Assembly (NCBI GenBank): GCA_947478495.1 | Contig: CANJVW010000012.1 | Coordinates: forward strand, 1-46,422 | Reading direction: 5' to 3' | Source: Legionellales bacterium | GTDB taxonomy: Bacteria > Pseudomonadota > Gammaproteobacteria > DSM-16500 | Length of the DNA: 46,422 nucleotides | Part shown: positions 36,864 through 45,518 of the stretch, in pieces | Layout: every line of letters begins with the position of its first letter | How positions within the stretch are numbered: position 1 is the stretch's first letter | Notes under the pieces: model-generated | The model's input: the letters and a program-made list of their open reading frames with translations, nothing else | Database searches by the model: none | Told to the model about the DNA's origin: nothing | Program-made: the position numbers and the translations under genes

Positions 36864-38789
36864 ATGCAACGGCTGCTTTTGAGAAGTTTTCTTATAACTC
36901 TTTGTTTATTCACAACAAATATTTCCGCGAACGGACCCGTACCCCATCAACACAAAATAACGCCACAAGCGCCTGACGCCGCGCCAGCCCGCCTTTGGAA
37001 TTTACAAGATGCGGATATCCTAGGTGTCATCAATGAAGTGTCTCTAGAAACGGGCAAAAACTTCATTGTCGACCCCAAGGTCTCAGGAAAAATCTCACTC
37101 ATTTCGAGTAAGCCCATCAAGCCTGATCAAGTGTACGCCTTATTTTTATCTGTTTTAGAATTACTGGGTTATTCTGCTATTCCAACAGGCGATGCCGTCA
37201 AAATTATTCCGTCATTGCAGAGCGGTGAAGTGGCGACCCGTGTGGCAACCGCATCCGAGCCGGGAACGGGGGATGAAGTCGTTGTACGCGTGGTGCCGCT
37301 CGATAATATTTCTGCGAATCAACTCATCCCCATCATTCGACCACTGCTGCCGCAATGGAGCAATGTATCGACTTATGCCCCAGGAAACACTATTATTTTA
37401 CTCGGGCGCGCCGCGAATCTCGAACGCATTCTACGCATTATTCATGAAGTCGATACGGCGTCTAACAATGAGATTGATGTCGTAGCGCTCCATTCCGCCT
37501 CTGCATCACAACTCGCGACGGTACTCACCAATTTACAAAACGGTTCGCGCTCTAGTCTCGATACACCACAAGCCTCTATTGCAGCAGATGAGCGCACCAA
37601 CAGTATCCTGCTCAGCGGCAATAAACCTGCACGCTTGCGCATGCATTTTCTCATCAACCAATTGGATACGCCAAGCAATGGGGCGCAAGGCAATACAGAA
37701 GTCGTTTACCTTCGCTATCTCCAAGCGAAAACATTCGCGCCTGTGTTGCAGAAAATCGCTAAAAATATCAATGAAAAAGATAACGATATATCGACCACTT
37801 CAGCCGACAACCCCAACATGAAAGCCGGTGCAGCCGACACCAAAGAGTTAAAAACCGGCGTCAATATCCAGCCAGAACTCAGCACCAATTCATTAATCAT
37901 TACAGCACCTCCTTCGCTGATGAAGTCACTGAACACCGTGATTAGCAAGCTCGATATTCGACCCGCTCAAGTATTGATAGAAGGCATTATTGTTGAAATC
38001 GATCAAAATGATACGAGTAAATTCGGCATACAGTGGGGAGGACACAATCTCGGTAATGGCAATTTTGCATTGGGCACAGTGGGCATTATTCCTGGGGGAC
38101 CACAAATACAGGCCATTTTAACAACCCTGCAAGGATCCGTTGATGCCAACATTTTATCAACTCCCTCTGTTGTCGTGCTCGATAACCACAAAGCATCGCT
38201 CGCCATCGGGCAAGACATCCCTCAAACAACAGGATCGTATGCGACGACTGGCAACGCCACAACCGCCACACCCTTTACCACAACGGGTCGCTTAAAAGTC
38301 GAATTAAACCTTCAGGTTACCCCCCAAATCAATCTGGGCAATACAGTGGGCCTTGTGATGAAATTGAAAAACGATTCCTTGCAAAATCCCGATGATACAA
38401 CCGATCAGCCTCGTCTTAATACGAGCACCATCAGTAATTCTGTGCTAGTCAACAGCAAGGATATTCTCGTAATTGGGGGACTCACCAGCAACAACATCAC
38501 GAACACCGTTGATAAAATTCCCCTGTTAGGCGATCTTCCGCTTATTGGCAAAGCGTTTCAAAATAAAGCGCGACGCCTTGAGAAAAAAAACCTAATGGTC
38601 TTTATCAAGCCTACCATTTTACACGATGCTGATGACTCCAATTCCATCACGAACACGAAATACAGTGCGACACGTAGCGCCCAAATACATTGGCCGGAAA
38701 AACTAAACGATGAAGGAAAACAAAAGCTCGCTAATATTTTACCTCCAAGACAGGGTGCAGTAGACCTGCCAAAACCATTTGAGGATTAA
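36864..38789 (+). CDS. gspD: Type II secretion secretin GspD
   Basis: Outer-membrane channel of the type II system. Signal peptide at 1-22, N0 domain (LWNLQDADILGVINEVSLET onward), N1-N3 domains with repeated VVxL patterns, and the secretin domain (LSTPSVVVLDNHKASLAIGQ, VNSKDILVIGGL and KNLMVFIKPTILHD). Length 641 is normal. It is followed by a palindromic repeat pair before gspE. A good match to the Legionella lspD type; lspD-E pairing is known there. Confidence 0.95.
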   Translation: MQRLLLRSFLITLCLFTTNISANGPVPHQHKITPQAPDAAPARLWNLQDADILGVINEVSLETGKNFIVDPKVSGKISLISSKPIKPDQVYALFLSVLELLGYSAIPTGDAVKIIPSLQSGEVATRVATASEPGTGDEVVVRVVPLDNISANQLIPIIRPLLPQWSNVSTYAPGNTIILLGRAANLERILRIIHEVDTASNNEIDVVALHSASASQLATVLTNLQNGSRSSLDTPQASIAADERTNSILLSGNKPARLRMHFLINQLDTPSNGAQGNTEVVYLRYLQAKTFAPVLQKIAKNINEKDNDISTTSADNPNMKAGAADTKELKTGVNIQPELSTNSLIITAPPSLMKSLNTVISKLDIRPAQVLIEGIIVEIDQNDTSKFGIQWGGHNLGNGNFALGTVGIIPGGPQIQAILTTLQGSVDANILSTPSVVVLDNHKASLAIGQDIPQTTGSYATTGNATTATPFTTTGRLKVELNLQVTPQINLGNTVGLVMKLKNDSLQNPDDTTDQPRLNTSTISNSVLVNSKDILVIGGLTSNNITNTVDKIPLLGDLPLIGKAFQNKARRLEKKNLMVFIKPTILHDADDSNSITNTKYSATRSAQIHWPEKLNDEGKQKLANILPPRQGAVDLPKPFED

Positions 38790-38800
38790 CCAATATTCTT

Positions 38801-38944
38801 GTCATCCCCGCGCAGGCGGGGACCCATGGAGCCAACACCTGTGAGCATAGTAGTTAACTATTTTTCAAGAAAAACGACTGATATTAAACTCATCGCTCTA
38901 ACGGAGTTATCCTCTCAATGGATCCCCGCCTACGCGGGGATGAC
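38801..38944. repeat. Inverted pair of family 1 palindromic repeats between gspD and gspE
   Basis: The left arm (38801-38827, starting GTCATCCCCGCGCAGGCGGG) and right arm (38918-38944, ending CGCGGGGATGAC) are inverted copies with two mismatches in 27 bases. Each arm is itself a palindrome (CCCCGC...GCGGGG). The 90 bases between show no gene. The layout is that of a REP pair (BIME). Confidence 0.9.
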
Positions 38945-38992
38945 AAAAAGAGGGGCGACGCGAATACATACGAGCAACAAGGGATAAAAAAC

Positions 38993-40477
38993 GTGGAGAT
39001 TCACAACCCAATTAAATTTCTCCCCTTTGCCTTCGCAAAAAAACATGGCGTTCTTATCACTGGAATAAGCGATACCGCTGCTGAAGTCACATACCACAAC
39101 CAACCGACTATTCAGGTCTTGAGTGAAATACGTCGCTATATCGAGATGCCCGCGACTTATAAAATAGTGGATGCTGCCACGTTTGAAAAAATGCTCGTAA
39201 CCAGCTACGAAACCAATAGCAATGCAGCCATGCAAATGGTCGAAAATCTCGGCGAATCCTTAAACCTGTTTGACATTATGCAAGCACTTCCTCAATCAGA
39301 AGATCTACTTGAAAAACAAGATGATGCACCTATCATTCGACTGCTCAATGCTTTGCTTAGTGAGGCAATAAGAGAAGGCGCATCAGATGTACATATCGAA
39401 GTCTTTGAAAATCGCGTCTCCATTCGTTTTCGCATCGATGGCATATTGCGTGAAGTGCTCACACCTCAGCGTGCCCTTGCGCCTTTTATTATTTCACGTA
39501 TTAAAATTATGGCAAAATTGGATATCGCCGAAAAACGCGTGCCGCAAGATGGTCGCATCACGTTGCGCATCGGTGGGCGTGCGGTGGACGTGCGCGTCTC
39601 AACACTCCCCACACAGCATGGCGAACGCATTGTATTGCGCTTACTCGACAAACAAGCCGCGCATCTCGATTTAACGACGCTCGGCATGGAAGCGGCATGT
39701 CTAACGCGCATGCAGCAACTCATTGCATTGCCTCATGGTATTATTCTAGTAACGGGCCCCACAGGATCCGGAAAAACAACCACGCTCTACGCAGCGCTCT
39801 CATCGCTCAATCACACGTCTCGGAATATTTTAACGGTGGAAGACCCCATTGAATTTGATCTGCCCGGCATCGGGCAAACACAAGTTAATACCAAAACCGA
39901 TATGACTTTTGCGAGAAACTTACGTGCGATTCTTCGGCAAGATCCTGACATTGTCATGATTGGTGAAATTCGAGATAGTGAAACCGCTCAAATTGCGATT
40001 CAAGCAAGCCTGACAGGGCATTTGGTGCTATCCACATTGCACACCAACAGTGCAGCGGGCGCCATCACACGACTCAATGATATGGGCGTCGAATCCTTTT
40101 TATTATCAAGCAGCTTGATTGGCGTGATTGCACAGCGACTCATCCGCTTATTATGTACCCTTTGCAAAAAGGGTGTGCCCGCCACAGAAAACGAATGCAA
40201 GTTACTTAATATGACACACTCTGCGCCGCCTACGCTGTATCGTCCTGTCGGCTGCGACCACTGCGGACAACTCGGGTTTAGAGGTCGTAGCGGTATTTAT
40301 GAATTAATCAGCATCGATGATACGCTGCGCACCATGATTCATGATCAGATATCAGAGCAATCCATCAAAAAGCATGCGCGAGATTTATTTCCGAGCATTC
40401 GACAAGATGGGTTGAGGCGCGTGCTATTGGGTGATACCACGCTCGAAGAAGTGTTGCGCGTCACGAGTGACGAGTGA
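38993..40477 (+). CDS. gspE: Type II secretion ATPase GspE
   Basis: Hexameric ATPase on the cytoplasmic face that drives pseudopilus assembly. Motifs: N1E domain at about 1-130, Walker A GPTGSGKTTT, Asp box VEDPIEFDLPG, Walker B IVMIGEIRDSETAQIA, His box SLTGHLVLSTLHTNSAA and a CxxC...CxxC zinc motif (LLCTLCKKG, CDHCGQLGFRGRSGIYE). The start is a GTG at 38993 with GGGA six bases upstream of it; the ATG at 38918 would translate the palindromic repeat and is rejected. 494 residues. Confidence 0.95.
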   Translation: MEIHNPIKFLPFAFAKKHGVLITGISDTAAEVTYHNQPTIQVLSEIRRYIEMPATYKIVDAATFEKMLVTSYETNSNAAMQMVENLGESLNLFDIMQALPQSEDLLEKQDDAPIIRLLNALLSEAIREGASDVHIEVFENRVSIRFRIDGILREVLTPQRALAPFIISRIKIMAKLDIAEKRVPQDGRITLRIGGRAVDVRVSTLPTQHGERIVLRLLDKQAAHLDLTTLGMEAACLTRMQQLIALPHGIILVTGPTGSGKTTTLYAALSSLNHTSRNILTVEDPIEFDLPGIGQTQVNTKTDMTFARNLRAILRQDPDIVMIGEIRDSETAQIAIQASLTGHLVLSTLHTNSAAGAITRLNDMGVESFLLSSSLIGVIAQRLIRLLCTLCKKGVPATENECKLLNMTHSAPPTLYRPVGCDHCGQLGFRGRSGIYELISIDDTLRTMIHDQISEQSIKKHARDLFPSIRQDGLRRVLLGDTTLEEVLRVTSDE

Positions 40478-40526
40478 TGAATAACCAATGGCGCCACTAT
40501 TGCACAAATCAGAATTTGATTTGAAT

Positions 40527-40613
40527 GTAGGGTGGGCAAAGCGCTGTTTGCGTCCTCACCACCAAGCGTATGGCACGGTGGTGGGCACGCAAACAGCGCT
40601 TTGCCCACCCTAC
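40527..40613. repeat. Inverted pair of family 2 palindromic repeats between gspE and gspF
   Basis: The left arm 40527-40552 (GTAGGGTGGGCAAAGCGCTG...) and right arm 40588-40613 are perfect reverse complements over 26 bases. The 35-base loop contains a smaller CACCACC/GGTGGTG dyad. A transcript here would form a very stable hairpin without a U-run. Confidence 0.92.
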
Positions 40614-40650
40614 CCCATATTATGTAGTACAACAATAACGAGCAAGAACT

Positions 40651-41871
40651 ATGCCAACCTTTCAATACACTGCTGTCGATGCAAAAAATAAAACAAAAAA
40701 AGGAAGTATGGAAGTCGATTCTTCCAAAGAAGTAAAACAAAAATTGCTGGAAATGGGATGTATCCCACTCGAGATCATTGCTGTTAAAGAAAAGAAGCAA
40801 TCATCTAACGCATTCTCTGTCTTTTCATCCTCTGTCAGCAAAAAAGAATTAGCGCTCACCACGCGACAATTAGCCACCTTATTAGCGGCAGGATTACCGC
40901 TCGAGCATGTCTTAAGTGCTGTATCCGAACAAACTGAATCCAAACAAATGAAGCGCATCATCAGCGCTGTTCGTCATCATGTGGTCGCAGGACACTCGCT
41001 GGCTTCATCGCTCATCGATCATCCAGACGCTTTTTCGGAACTCTATTGCGCGGCGATTGCAGCGGGCGAACAATCCGGTCATCTCGATCAGATTTTAGAA
41101 CACCTTGCCAACTATACCGAACAAGAGTCTGCTCTCTTACAAAAAATACAACAAGCGCTGATTTATCCGAGCGTCATGATTACCGTATCACTTGGTATAC
41201 TCATTTTTTTATTAGAGTATGTCGTCCCCAAAATGATGGATGTCTACGGCACCATGGGACAAGCACTCCCCACGCTCACACTGATTTTAATAGCGCTCAG
41301 CACACATCTTAAAAGTATTGGCATTTATCTTTTATTAGGTATCGTAGGGTCTATCTTACTGTTTCGATATACGTTAAAAAATAATGCCACCTTTCGCACC
41401 CGTGTGCATGGTGCGTTGCTTCACATACCTGTCATCGGTCGCACCATTAAAACCGCCAATACCGCACGCTTTTCTCGCACCTTCTCTATGCTATCCTCAG
41501 CCGGCGTCCCGATGCTGGATGCGATGATGATTGCCGCGCAGCTTATTTCTAATTTAGTGATTCGAAACGCTATTGAAAATGCGACAAACCTCGTTCGCGA
41601 AGGCGCGCAAATGAGTTTTGCACTCAAGCAAACCCATTACTTTTCCACCATGAGCATTCAACTCATGATGAGTGGTGAGGCGAGCGGACAACTCGAAACA
41701 ATGTTGGAGCGCACAGCGGGATATCAAGAAACAGAAATTCGACGACTGATCGACACCAGTCTTGCACTCTTTGAACCGATCATGATTTTAACCATGGGTT
41801 CGATGGTGCTATTCATTGTACTCGCGATTTTGCTGCCTATCTTCCAGTTGGATCAGTTGACAGGTAGCTAA
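40651..41871 (+). CDS. gspF: Type II secretion inner-membrane protein GspF
   Basis: Polytopic platform protein of the type II system, contacting GspE and GspL. 406 residues with two T2SSF domains: the first with LALTTRQLATLLAAGLPLE (about 65-83) and the second with ARFSRTFSMLSSAGVPMLDA (about 272-291), and three membrane helices (about 170-190, 220-243, 375-398). Starts MPTFQYTAVDAKNK, the family start. The other genes gspC and gspG-M are not in the window; an IS256-like element follows. Confidence 0.95.
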   Translation: MPTFQYTAVDAKNKTKKGSMEVDSSKEVKQKLLEMGCIPLEIIAVKEKKQSSNAFSVFSSSVSKKELALTTRQLATLLAAGLPLEHVLSAVSEQTESKQMKRIISAVRHHVVAGHSLASSLIDHPDAFSELYCAAIAAGEQSGHLDQILEHLANYTEQESALLQKIQQALIYPSVMITVSLGILIFLLEYVVPKMMDVYGTMGQALPTLTLILIALSTHLKSIGIYLLLGIVGSILLFRYTLKNNATFRTRVHGALLHIPVIGRTIKTANTARFSRTFSMLSSAGVPMLDAMMIAAQLISNLVIRNAIENATNLVREGAQMSFALKQTHYFSTMSIQLMMSGEASGQLETMLERTAGYQETEIRRLIDTSLALFEPIMILTMGSMVLFIVLAILLPIFQLDQLTGS

Positions 41872-41996
41872 AAGAGGTCAAGTGCAGTCACCGAGATGGT
41901 GTAACATCCTTTCTGTAAATTCCGGCTGACTAGTAGAATGGCCATCGATTATACTTCGTGATTTGTTTTTGCCGACAAACACCAAGGAGCTAATCA

Positions 41997-43154
41997 ATGA
42001 CCAATGCACATGATACTCAATTATCGAGTTTAGCGGAAATAATTTCTGAAAAAGGGATGGACGGGTTGGGGAGCGCTATCCAAATGTTAATTAATGAAAC
42101 AATGCGCATTGAGCGAGATCGACATCTCCATGCGGAGCCTTATCAACGAACAGAATCACGACAAGGCTATGCGAATGGCTTTAAATCAAAGACATTAGCA
42201 ACCCGCTCAGGACTGCTGAACTTATCTGTTCCACAGACTAGAGAATGTGATTTCTATCCCTCGTTTCTGGAGCGCGGGATTCGATCAGAGCGCGCATTAA
42301 TGGTGTCTTTAGCAGAAATGTACATACAGGGCGTATCGACACGTAAAGTAACACATATTATTGAAGAGCTCTGTGGTTTTGAGGTGACGAGCATGGAGGT
42401 CAGTCGTGCGACCAAACGATTGGATGGTGAGTTTGAGCAATGGCGTCAACGACCATTGAGTCGCATGCTGTATTTGATTTTAGATGCGCGCTATGAAAAA
42501 GTACGTCAGGGCGGGAGTGTGGTAGATTCAGCGGTGCTCGCAGCCTATGGCGTAGATGAGAAAGGAATGCGTCACATTCTGGGTGTGTCCGTTTCCCTGT
42601 CAGAGGCAGAGGTGCATTGGCGTCAGTTTCTAGAAAGCCTGGTGTCTCGCGGCTTGCATGGCTTAATCAGTATTACCAGTGATGCGCATTCAGGGTTAAA
42701 AGCGGCTATCAGAGCAGTGCTTCCCTCCGTACCCTGGCAGCGCTGTCAGTTTCACTTACAGCAAAATGGTCAAGCCTATGTGCCAAAGAAAAGCATGAAG
42801 ACCGAGGTAGCGGAGGATATTCGAACTATTTTTAATGCATCGAATCGAGACGAAGCGGATCGATTATTAAAGCTCACAGTCACAAAATATACAACAATAG
42901 CACCCGATCTCAGTCGGTGGATGGAAGACAATATCACTGAAGGATTGAATGTATTTTCATTGCGAAAAGCCCATCAAAAAAAGTTGAGGGCATCCAATAT
43001 CGCAGAACGTGTCAATCGTGAAATAAAGCGACGAACATCGGTTGCAGCGATTTTTCCAAGCGCTGAATCCTGTGAACGATTAGTCACAGGAGTTTTAATT
43101 GAGATCAACGAGGAGTGGCAAACAGGGAATGTGTATTTGTGTATGGATGATTAA
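41997..43154 (+). CDS. IS256-family (mutator-type) transposase
   Basis: DDE transposase of 385 residues. The catalytic triad can be placed at LYLILDARYEKVR (first Asp), ISITSDAHSGLKAAI (second Asp) and SNIAERVNREIKRRT (Glu). The typical C/H segment is PWQRCQFHLQQNG. The frame is intact, has GGAG nine bases before the ATG, and no internal stop, so the enzyme may be active. The gene follows gspF on the same strand. Confidence 0.95.
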   Translation: MTNAHDTQLSSLAEIISEKGMDGLGSAIQMLINETMRIERDRHLHAEPYQRTESRQGYANGFKSKTLATRSGLLNLSVPQTRECDFYPSFLERGIRSERALMVSLAEMYIQGVSTRKVTHIIEELCGFEVTSMEVSRATKRLDGEFEQWRQRPLSRMLYLILDARYEKVRQGGSVVDSAVLAAYGVDEKGMRHILGVSVSLSEAEVHWRQFLESLVSRGLHGLISITSDAHSGLKAAIRAVLPSVPWQRCQFHLQQNGQAYVPKKSMKTEVAEDIRTIFNASNRDEADRLLKLTVTKYTTIAPDLSRWMEDNITEGLNVFSLRKAHQKKLRASNIAERVNREIKRRTSVAAIFPSAESCERLVTGVLIEINEEWQTGNVYLCMDD

Positions 43155-43192
43155 CGTCATTGATATGGGAGAGATCCCCAGGGCTCCCTATT

Positions 43193-43246
43193 GACCGGCT
43201 ATTTTGGATGACAGACAAGGTATCCTGTTGTCAAAAATAGCCGGTC
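43193..43246. repeat. 13-bp perfect inverted repeat after the transposase gene
   Basis: GACCGGCTATTTT and its complement AAAATAGCCGGTC enclose a 28-base loop that contains GGATgACA...TGttgTC-like partial pairing. There is no U-run, so a simple terminator is less likely. It starts 39 bases after the transposase stop. Confidence 0.75.
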
Positions 43247-43500
43247 ACCCAGCGCACGGGTGCGTACTGTCGCAAGAGCGCTAAACTCGATAGGCAGCGA
43301 GCGAATGATTGAATTGATTTATCAATAAGATGATTTTTTTAAAACAACGGGCAATTATTTTTAATCTGAGTGAAAATGATCGGGAAGTAAAATCGAATTT
43401 ACAGAAAGAAAGTTGCTTTATCGTCACCGAACATTTTTTTAGCTTAAAACATGTTCGGTGGCTGCACTTGACCCCTTTATTGGCCCCTTCTCTTTTTCTT

Positions 43501-43662
43501 GTCATCCCCGCAAAGGCGGGGACCCACTCTGAAAAAATCTCCGGTAGTGAAAAGCTTGCGGAACGCAAGCCGCAGTAACAAGATACATCTATTTCGCAAG
43601 TATTAGCCAAACGCAAAATGGGTCCCCGCCTTCGCGGGGATGACAAGAAAAGCGGGGATGAC
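43501..43662. repeat. Inverted pair of family 1 palindromic repeats with extra unit
   Basis: The left arm (43501-43527) and right arm (43618-43644) are inverted copies of the same element as between gspD and gspE. After the right arm, AAGAAAA is followed by a second GCGGGGATGAC (43652-43662): a partial tandem duplication of the arm end, as would be expected at the start of an array like the one in thiL. Confidence 0.88.
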
Positions 43663-43764
43663 AAATAAGGGTGTAGGGTTATTCTAATAGAATATATCAA
43701 AAAAAAATATACCCACAACAAGCGACTGAGTTGCCGCCTGTGTGGATAAAGCAGAGCGCTTAGA

Positions 43765-44595
43765 TCAAATTGCTTGCTGGAGAAGGTGTGGGGCGGTCAA
43801 CGTCTCGCTTGCGAGCTTGCTTGCAGTTTCTGCCGCCGCAAAGAAAGAACACACGTTCTTTCTCGTTCTAAAGCGTTCATTCGTAGCGAAGCCACCTGCT
43901 ATCACAGAAGGCACTGCGAGAGAGCTAAGCGCAAAAATACCAGGCAATGTATGAGCCAAAAACAACGTTGTGGCGATGAGAGTTGTCGCCGCTAGAGCAG
44001 CCATGGCCAAAAAACGCCAATCGGTCGCGCTCAACGAATCTGGTAGATCAGCCATAACTTCATCAGCCTTTGCAATAGCTGATTGCAATTCTTGATTATT
44101 TTTTAATATATCGCTAGAGTTTTTCGGATTCAGCACAGCAAAACAGCAATACAACATCTTTTCCATTGCCCCTTCACTTTCCAAAAAGAATTTTGATTCA
44201 GCTTGTTGTTCGCTTAAGAGAGAAGAATTTTGCTGTTTTGCTTCCGAACTGCTTGCAGAAGCTTGTTCGGCACCAGGCGTTGACTGCTTTTCTGCTTGAC
44301 GCTTTTCCGCTTGACGCTTTTCCGCTGCTTCCCTCGCCATAAGAGATAATTGGTAGATCTTCAATACTTTATCTCTGTCTGCAGCCTGACGATGTGTTTT
44401 TTCTTTCCGTTTTTCTTCTAACTCGATCAAGCGCTGAAAATCAGAACTAGGATTGCCTTCTTGTAAGGCAGGGGTGATTTGTGACCCAGCATCCACTACT
44501 GCTTTCGCTTCAGAGATTGTCTTAAGAGTCTCTTCTAATTGCGCTGTGTGTAAATCAGAGAGTGCTTCGTTAAACTTTTTCGTACTAGATTTCAT
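43765..44595 (-). CDS. Coiled-coil protein with C-terminal hydrophobic hairpin; candidate effector
   Basis: I do not recognise the family. 276 residues: a long charged helical region (about 1-110, rich in Glu, Lys, Ala; EKRQAEKRQAEKQ is a short repeat), a Ser/Gln-rich linker, a helical part (145-190) and two adjacent hydrophobic segments (about 195-215 and 220-235, with PSVIAGGFAT) before a polar tail. There is no signal peptide. Legionellales effectors often combine coiled coils and paired membrane helices, and the gene lies beside dotI-like genes, but effector status is inferred. It has a strong ribosome-binding site AGGGGG and its own promoter. Confidence 0.7.
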   Translation of the reverse strand: MKSSTKKFNEALSDLHTAQLEETLKTISEAKAVVDAGSQITPALQEGNPSSDFQRLIELEEKRKEKTHRQAADRDKVLKIYQLSLMAREAAEKRQAEKRQAEKQSTPGAEQASASSSEAKQQNSSLLSEQQAESKFFLESEGAMEKMLYCCFAVLNPKNSSDILKNNQELQSAIAKADEVMADLPDSLSATDWRFLAMAALAATTLIATTLFLAHTLPGIFALSSLAVPSVIAGGFATNERFRTRKNVCSFFAAAETASKLASETLTAPHLLQQAI

Positions 44596-44671
44596 AAACT
44601 AATCCCCCTAAAGTAACCACTTTTATTTGACCGCTTCTTAGGTCTAAATAGATCTGACTAAAGAGACGCGA

Positions 44672-44701
44672 ATTATACAAGACATTGACAAGATGTAGCA
44701 A
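44672..44701 (-). promoter_or_regulatory. Sigma70-type promoter of the 276-residue gene
   Basis: On the minus strand, TTGCTA (44696-44701) and a perfect TATAAT (44672-44677) are 18 bases apart. The expected start of transcription is about 70 bases before the ATG at 44595, which has AGGGGG nine bases upstream. So this gene need not depend on the dotI-like cluster. Confidence 0.6.
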
Positions 44702-44707
44702 GAAAAA

Positions 44708-45397
44708 TCATCCCGCTGGATTGGACAAAAGTGCAGTACCCTGAGACGAAGAAGGTGCAACCGCAATCATTTGCAAGATCGCAAGACCCTTATCGCTTTT
44801 CAATAAGGATTGTCGCTGCACAACAACCGTGAGTTGATAAGAATTCGAGAAGGTTGGCTTATCATAAGGAGACTCTAGAAAGTTCACCAGAATCGGCATT
44901 TGTAACTTCCATGCATACGCGCCACCAATAGTTCCTTGTTTTATGATCACGGGTTTTGAGACCACATTCGCAATAAAAATCATTTTGCGCTCTGTGAGCG
45001 CCAATAAATTATTAGAGACCGACAAACCGTCCATATAGGTGCGCCAACCATACTCGGAAAAATACGTTTGAGCGTGTTGCAATTGCGTGCGGTAATTTAC
45101 AAAATCATAGGAATAAGCGGATTCCACTGCATTGATCGTCCAAGTCATCACATCCTCAGGCGACATCGCGGGAGTAAACACCGGTGGATCCTGAGTGAGG
45201 CGACCGACTGAATCCGTCAAGAAATACAATGGGCGTGTTTTATTGTTTATTAAAAAATAGAGTGCGCCAACAAGCAAAAAAATAACTACCCAACACAGGA
45301 GATGAATAAAAATAGCAATATGGTATTTTCGTTTATATGACGCATTGCGCTGAAACACAGCCGCCATCAATGCATCCACTTGCTCTTCATTCGCCAT
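44708..45397 (-). CDS. IcmL/DotI-like protein (second paralogue)
   Basis: 229 residues with a single membrane helix (about 25-48) and a periplasmic DotI-type domain carrying YDFVNYRTQLQHAQTYFSEYGW near 96-117, the same signature as icmL at 27530-28288. The middle (GAYAWKLQMPILVNF) and end also align with it. DotI builds the inner-membrane ring with DotJ. It is separated from the next paralogue by a 121-base gap with a palindromic repeat. Coxiella also has two IcmL copies. A role as an alternative subunit is inference. Confidence 0.88.
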   Translation of the reverse strand: MANEEQVDALMAAVFQRNASYKRKYHIAIFIHLLCWVVIFLLVGALYFLINNKTRPLYFLTDSVGRLTQDPPVFTPAMSPEDVMTWTINAVESAYSYDFVNYRTQLQHAQTYFSEYGWRTYMDGLSVSNNLLALTERKMIFIANVVSKPVIIKQGTIGGAYAWKLQMPILVNFLESPYDKPTFSNSYQLTVVVQRQSLLKSDKGLAILQMIAVAPSSSQGTALLSNPAG

Positions 45398-45423
45398 AAT
45401 AGCCTCACACCCTAATCCAACAT

Positions 45424-45489
45424 TGTCATCCTGAGCGAAGCGAAGGATCTCGTGTAGCGAAGAGATCCTTCGCCTTGCTCAGGATAACA
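45424..45489. repeat. Inverted repeat, family 3
   Basis: TGTCATCCTGAGCGAAGCGA (45424-45450 in full) and the complement of 45463-45489 match with three differences in 27 bases around a 12-base loop. Elements of this kind (ATCCTGAGCGAAGCGAAGGA) are common interspersed palindromes in many bacteria. It lies between the two IcmL-like genes. Confidence 0.85.
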
Positions 45490-45518
45490 GCTTTGTAATG
45501 ACACTACATGTTTTCTGC

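Larger units (their letters stand above)
41876..43473 (+). mobile_element. IS256-family insertion element with nested inverted repeats
   Basis: The transposase gene is bounded by two levels of inverted repeat. Inner: CTTTCTGTAAATTC at 41909-41922 matches its perfect complement at 43395-43408. Outer: GGTCAAGTGCAGTCACCGA at 41876-41894 matches the complement of 43455-43473 with one mismatch. The inner-to-outer distance is longer on the right because of an extra hairpin at 43426-43459. The right inner repeat lies 240 bases after the transposase stop, more than usual for IS256. I see no clear target duplication, so the exact ends are uncertain. Confidence 0.6.
43155..43764. other. Gene-free interval between IS256 transposase and next gene
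   Basis: No convincing gene. It holds a 13-bp perfect stem (GACCGGCTATTTT at 43193-43205 with 43234-43246), the inner and outer right-hand inverted repeats of the IS, a hairpin ACCGAACAT at 43426-43434 with 43451-43459, and a family 1 repeat pair. Reading frames of 82 and 146 codons here are produced by the repeats. Confidence 0.7.

Noticed and set aside
38918-38992. ATG at 38918 as start of gspE
   Set aside because: The added residues (MDPRLRGDDKK...) are encoded by the palindromic repeat. The GTG at 38993 has a ribosome-binding site and fits the family start.
43281-43721. Minus-strand reading frame of 146 codons
   Set aside because: It runs through a family 1 repeat pair and IS end sequences, and its protein (LSSPRRRGP, WVPAFAGMTRK) is the usual translation of such palindromes.
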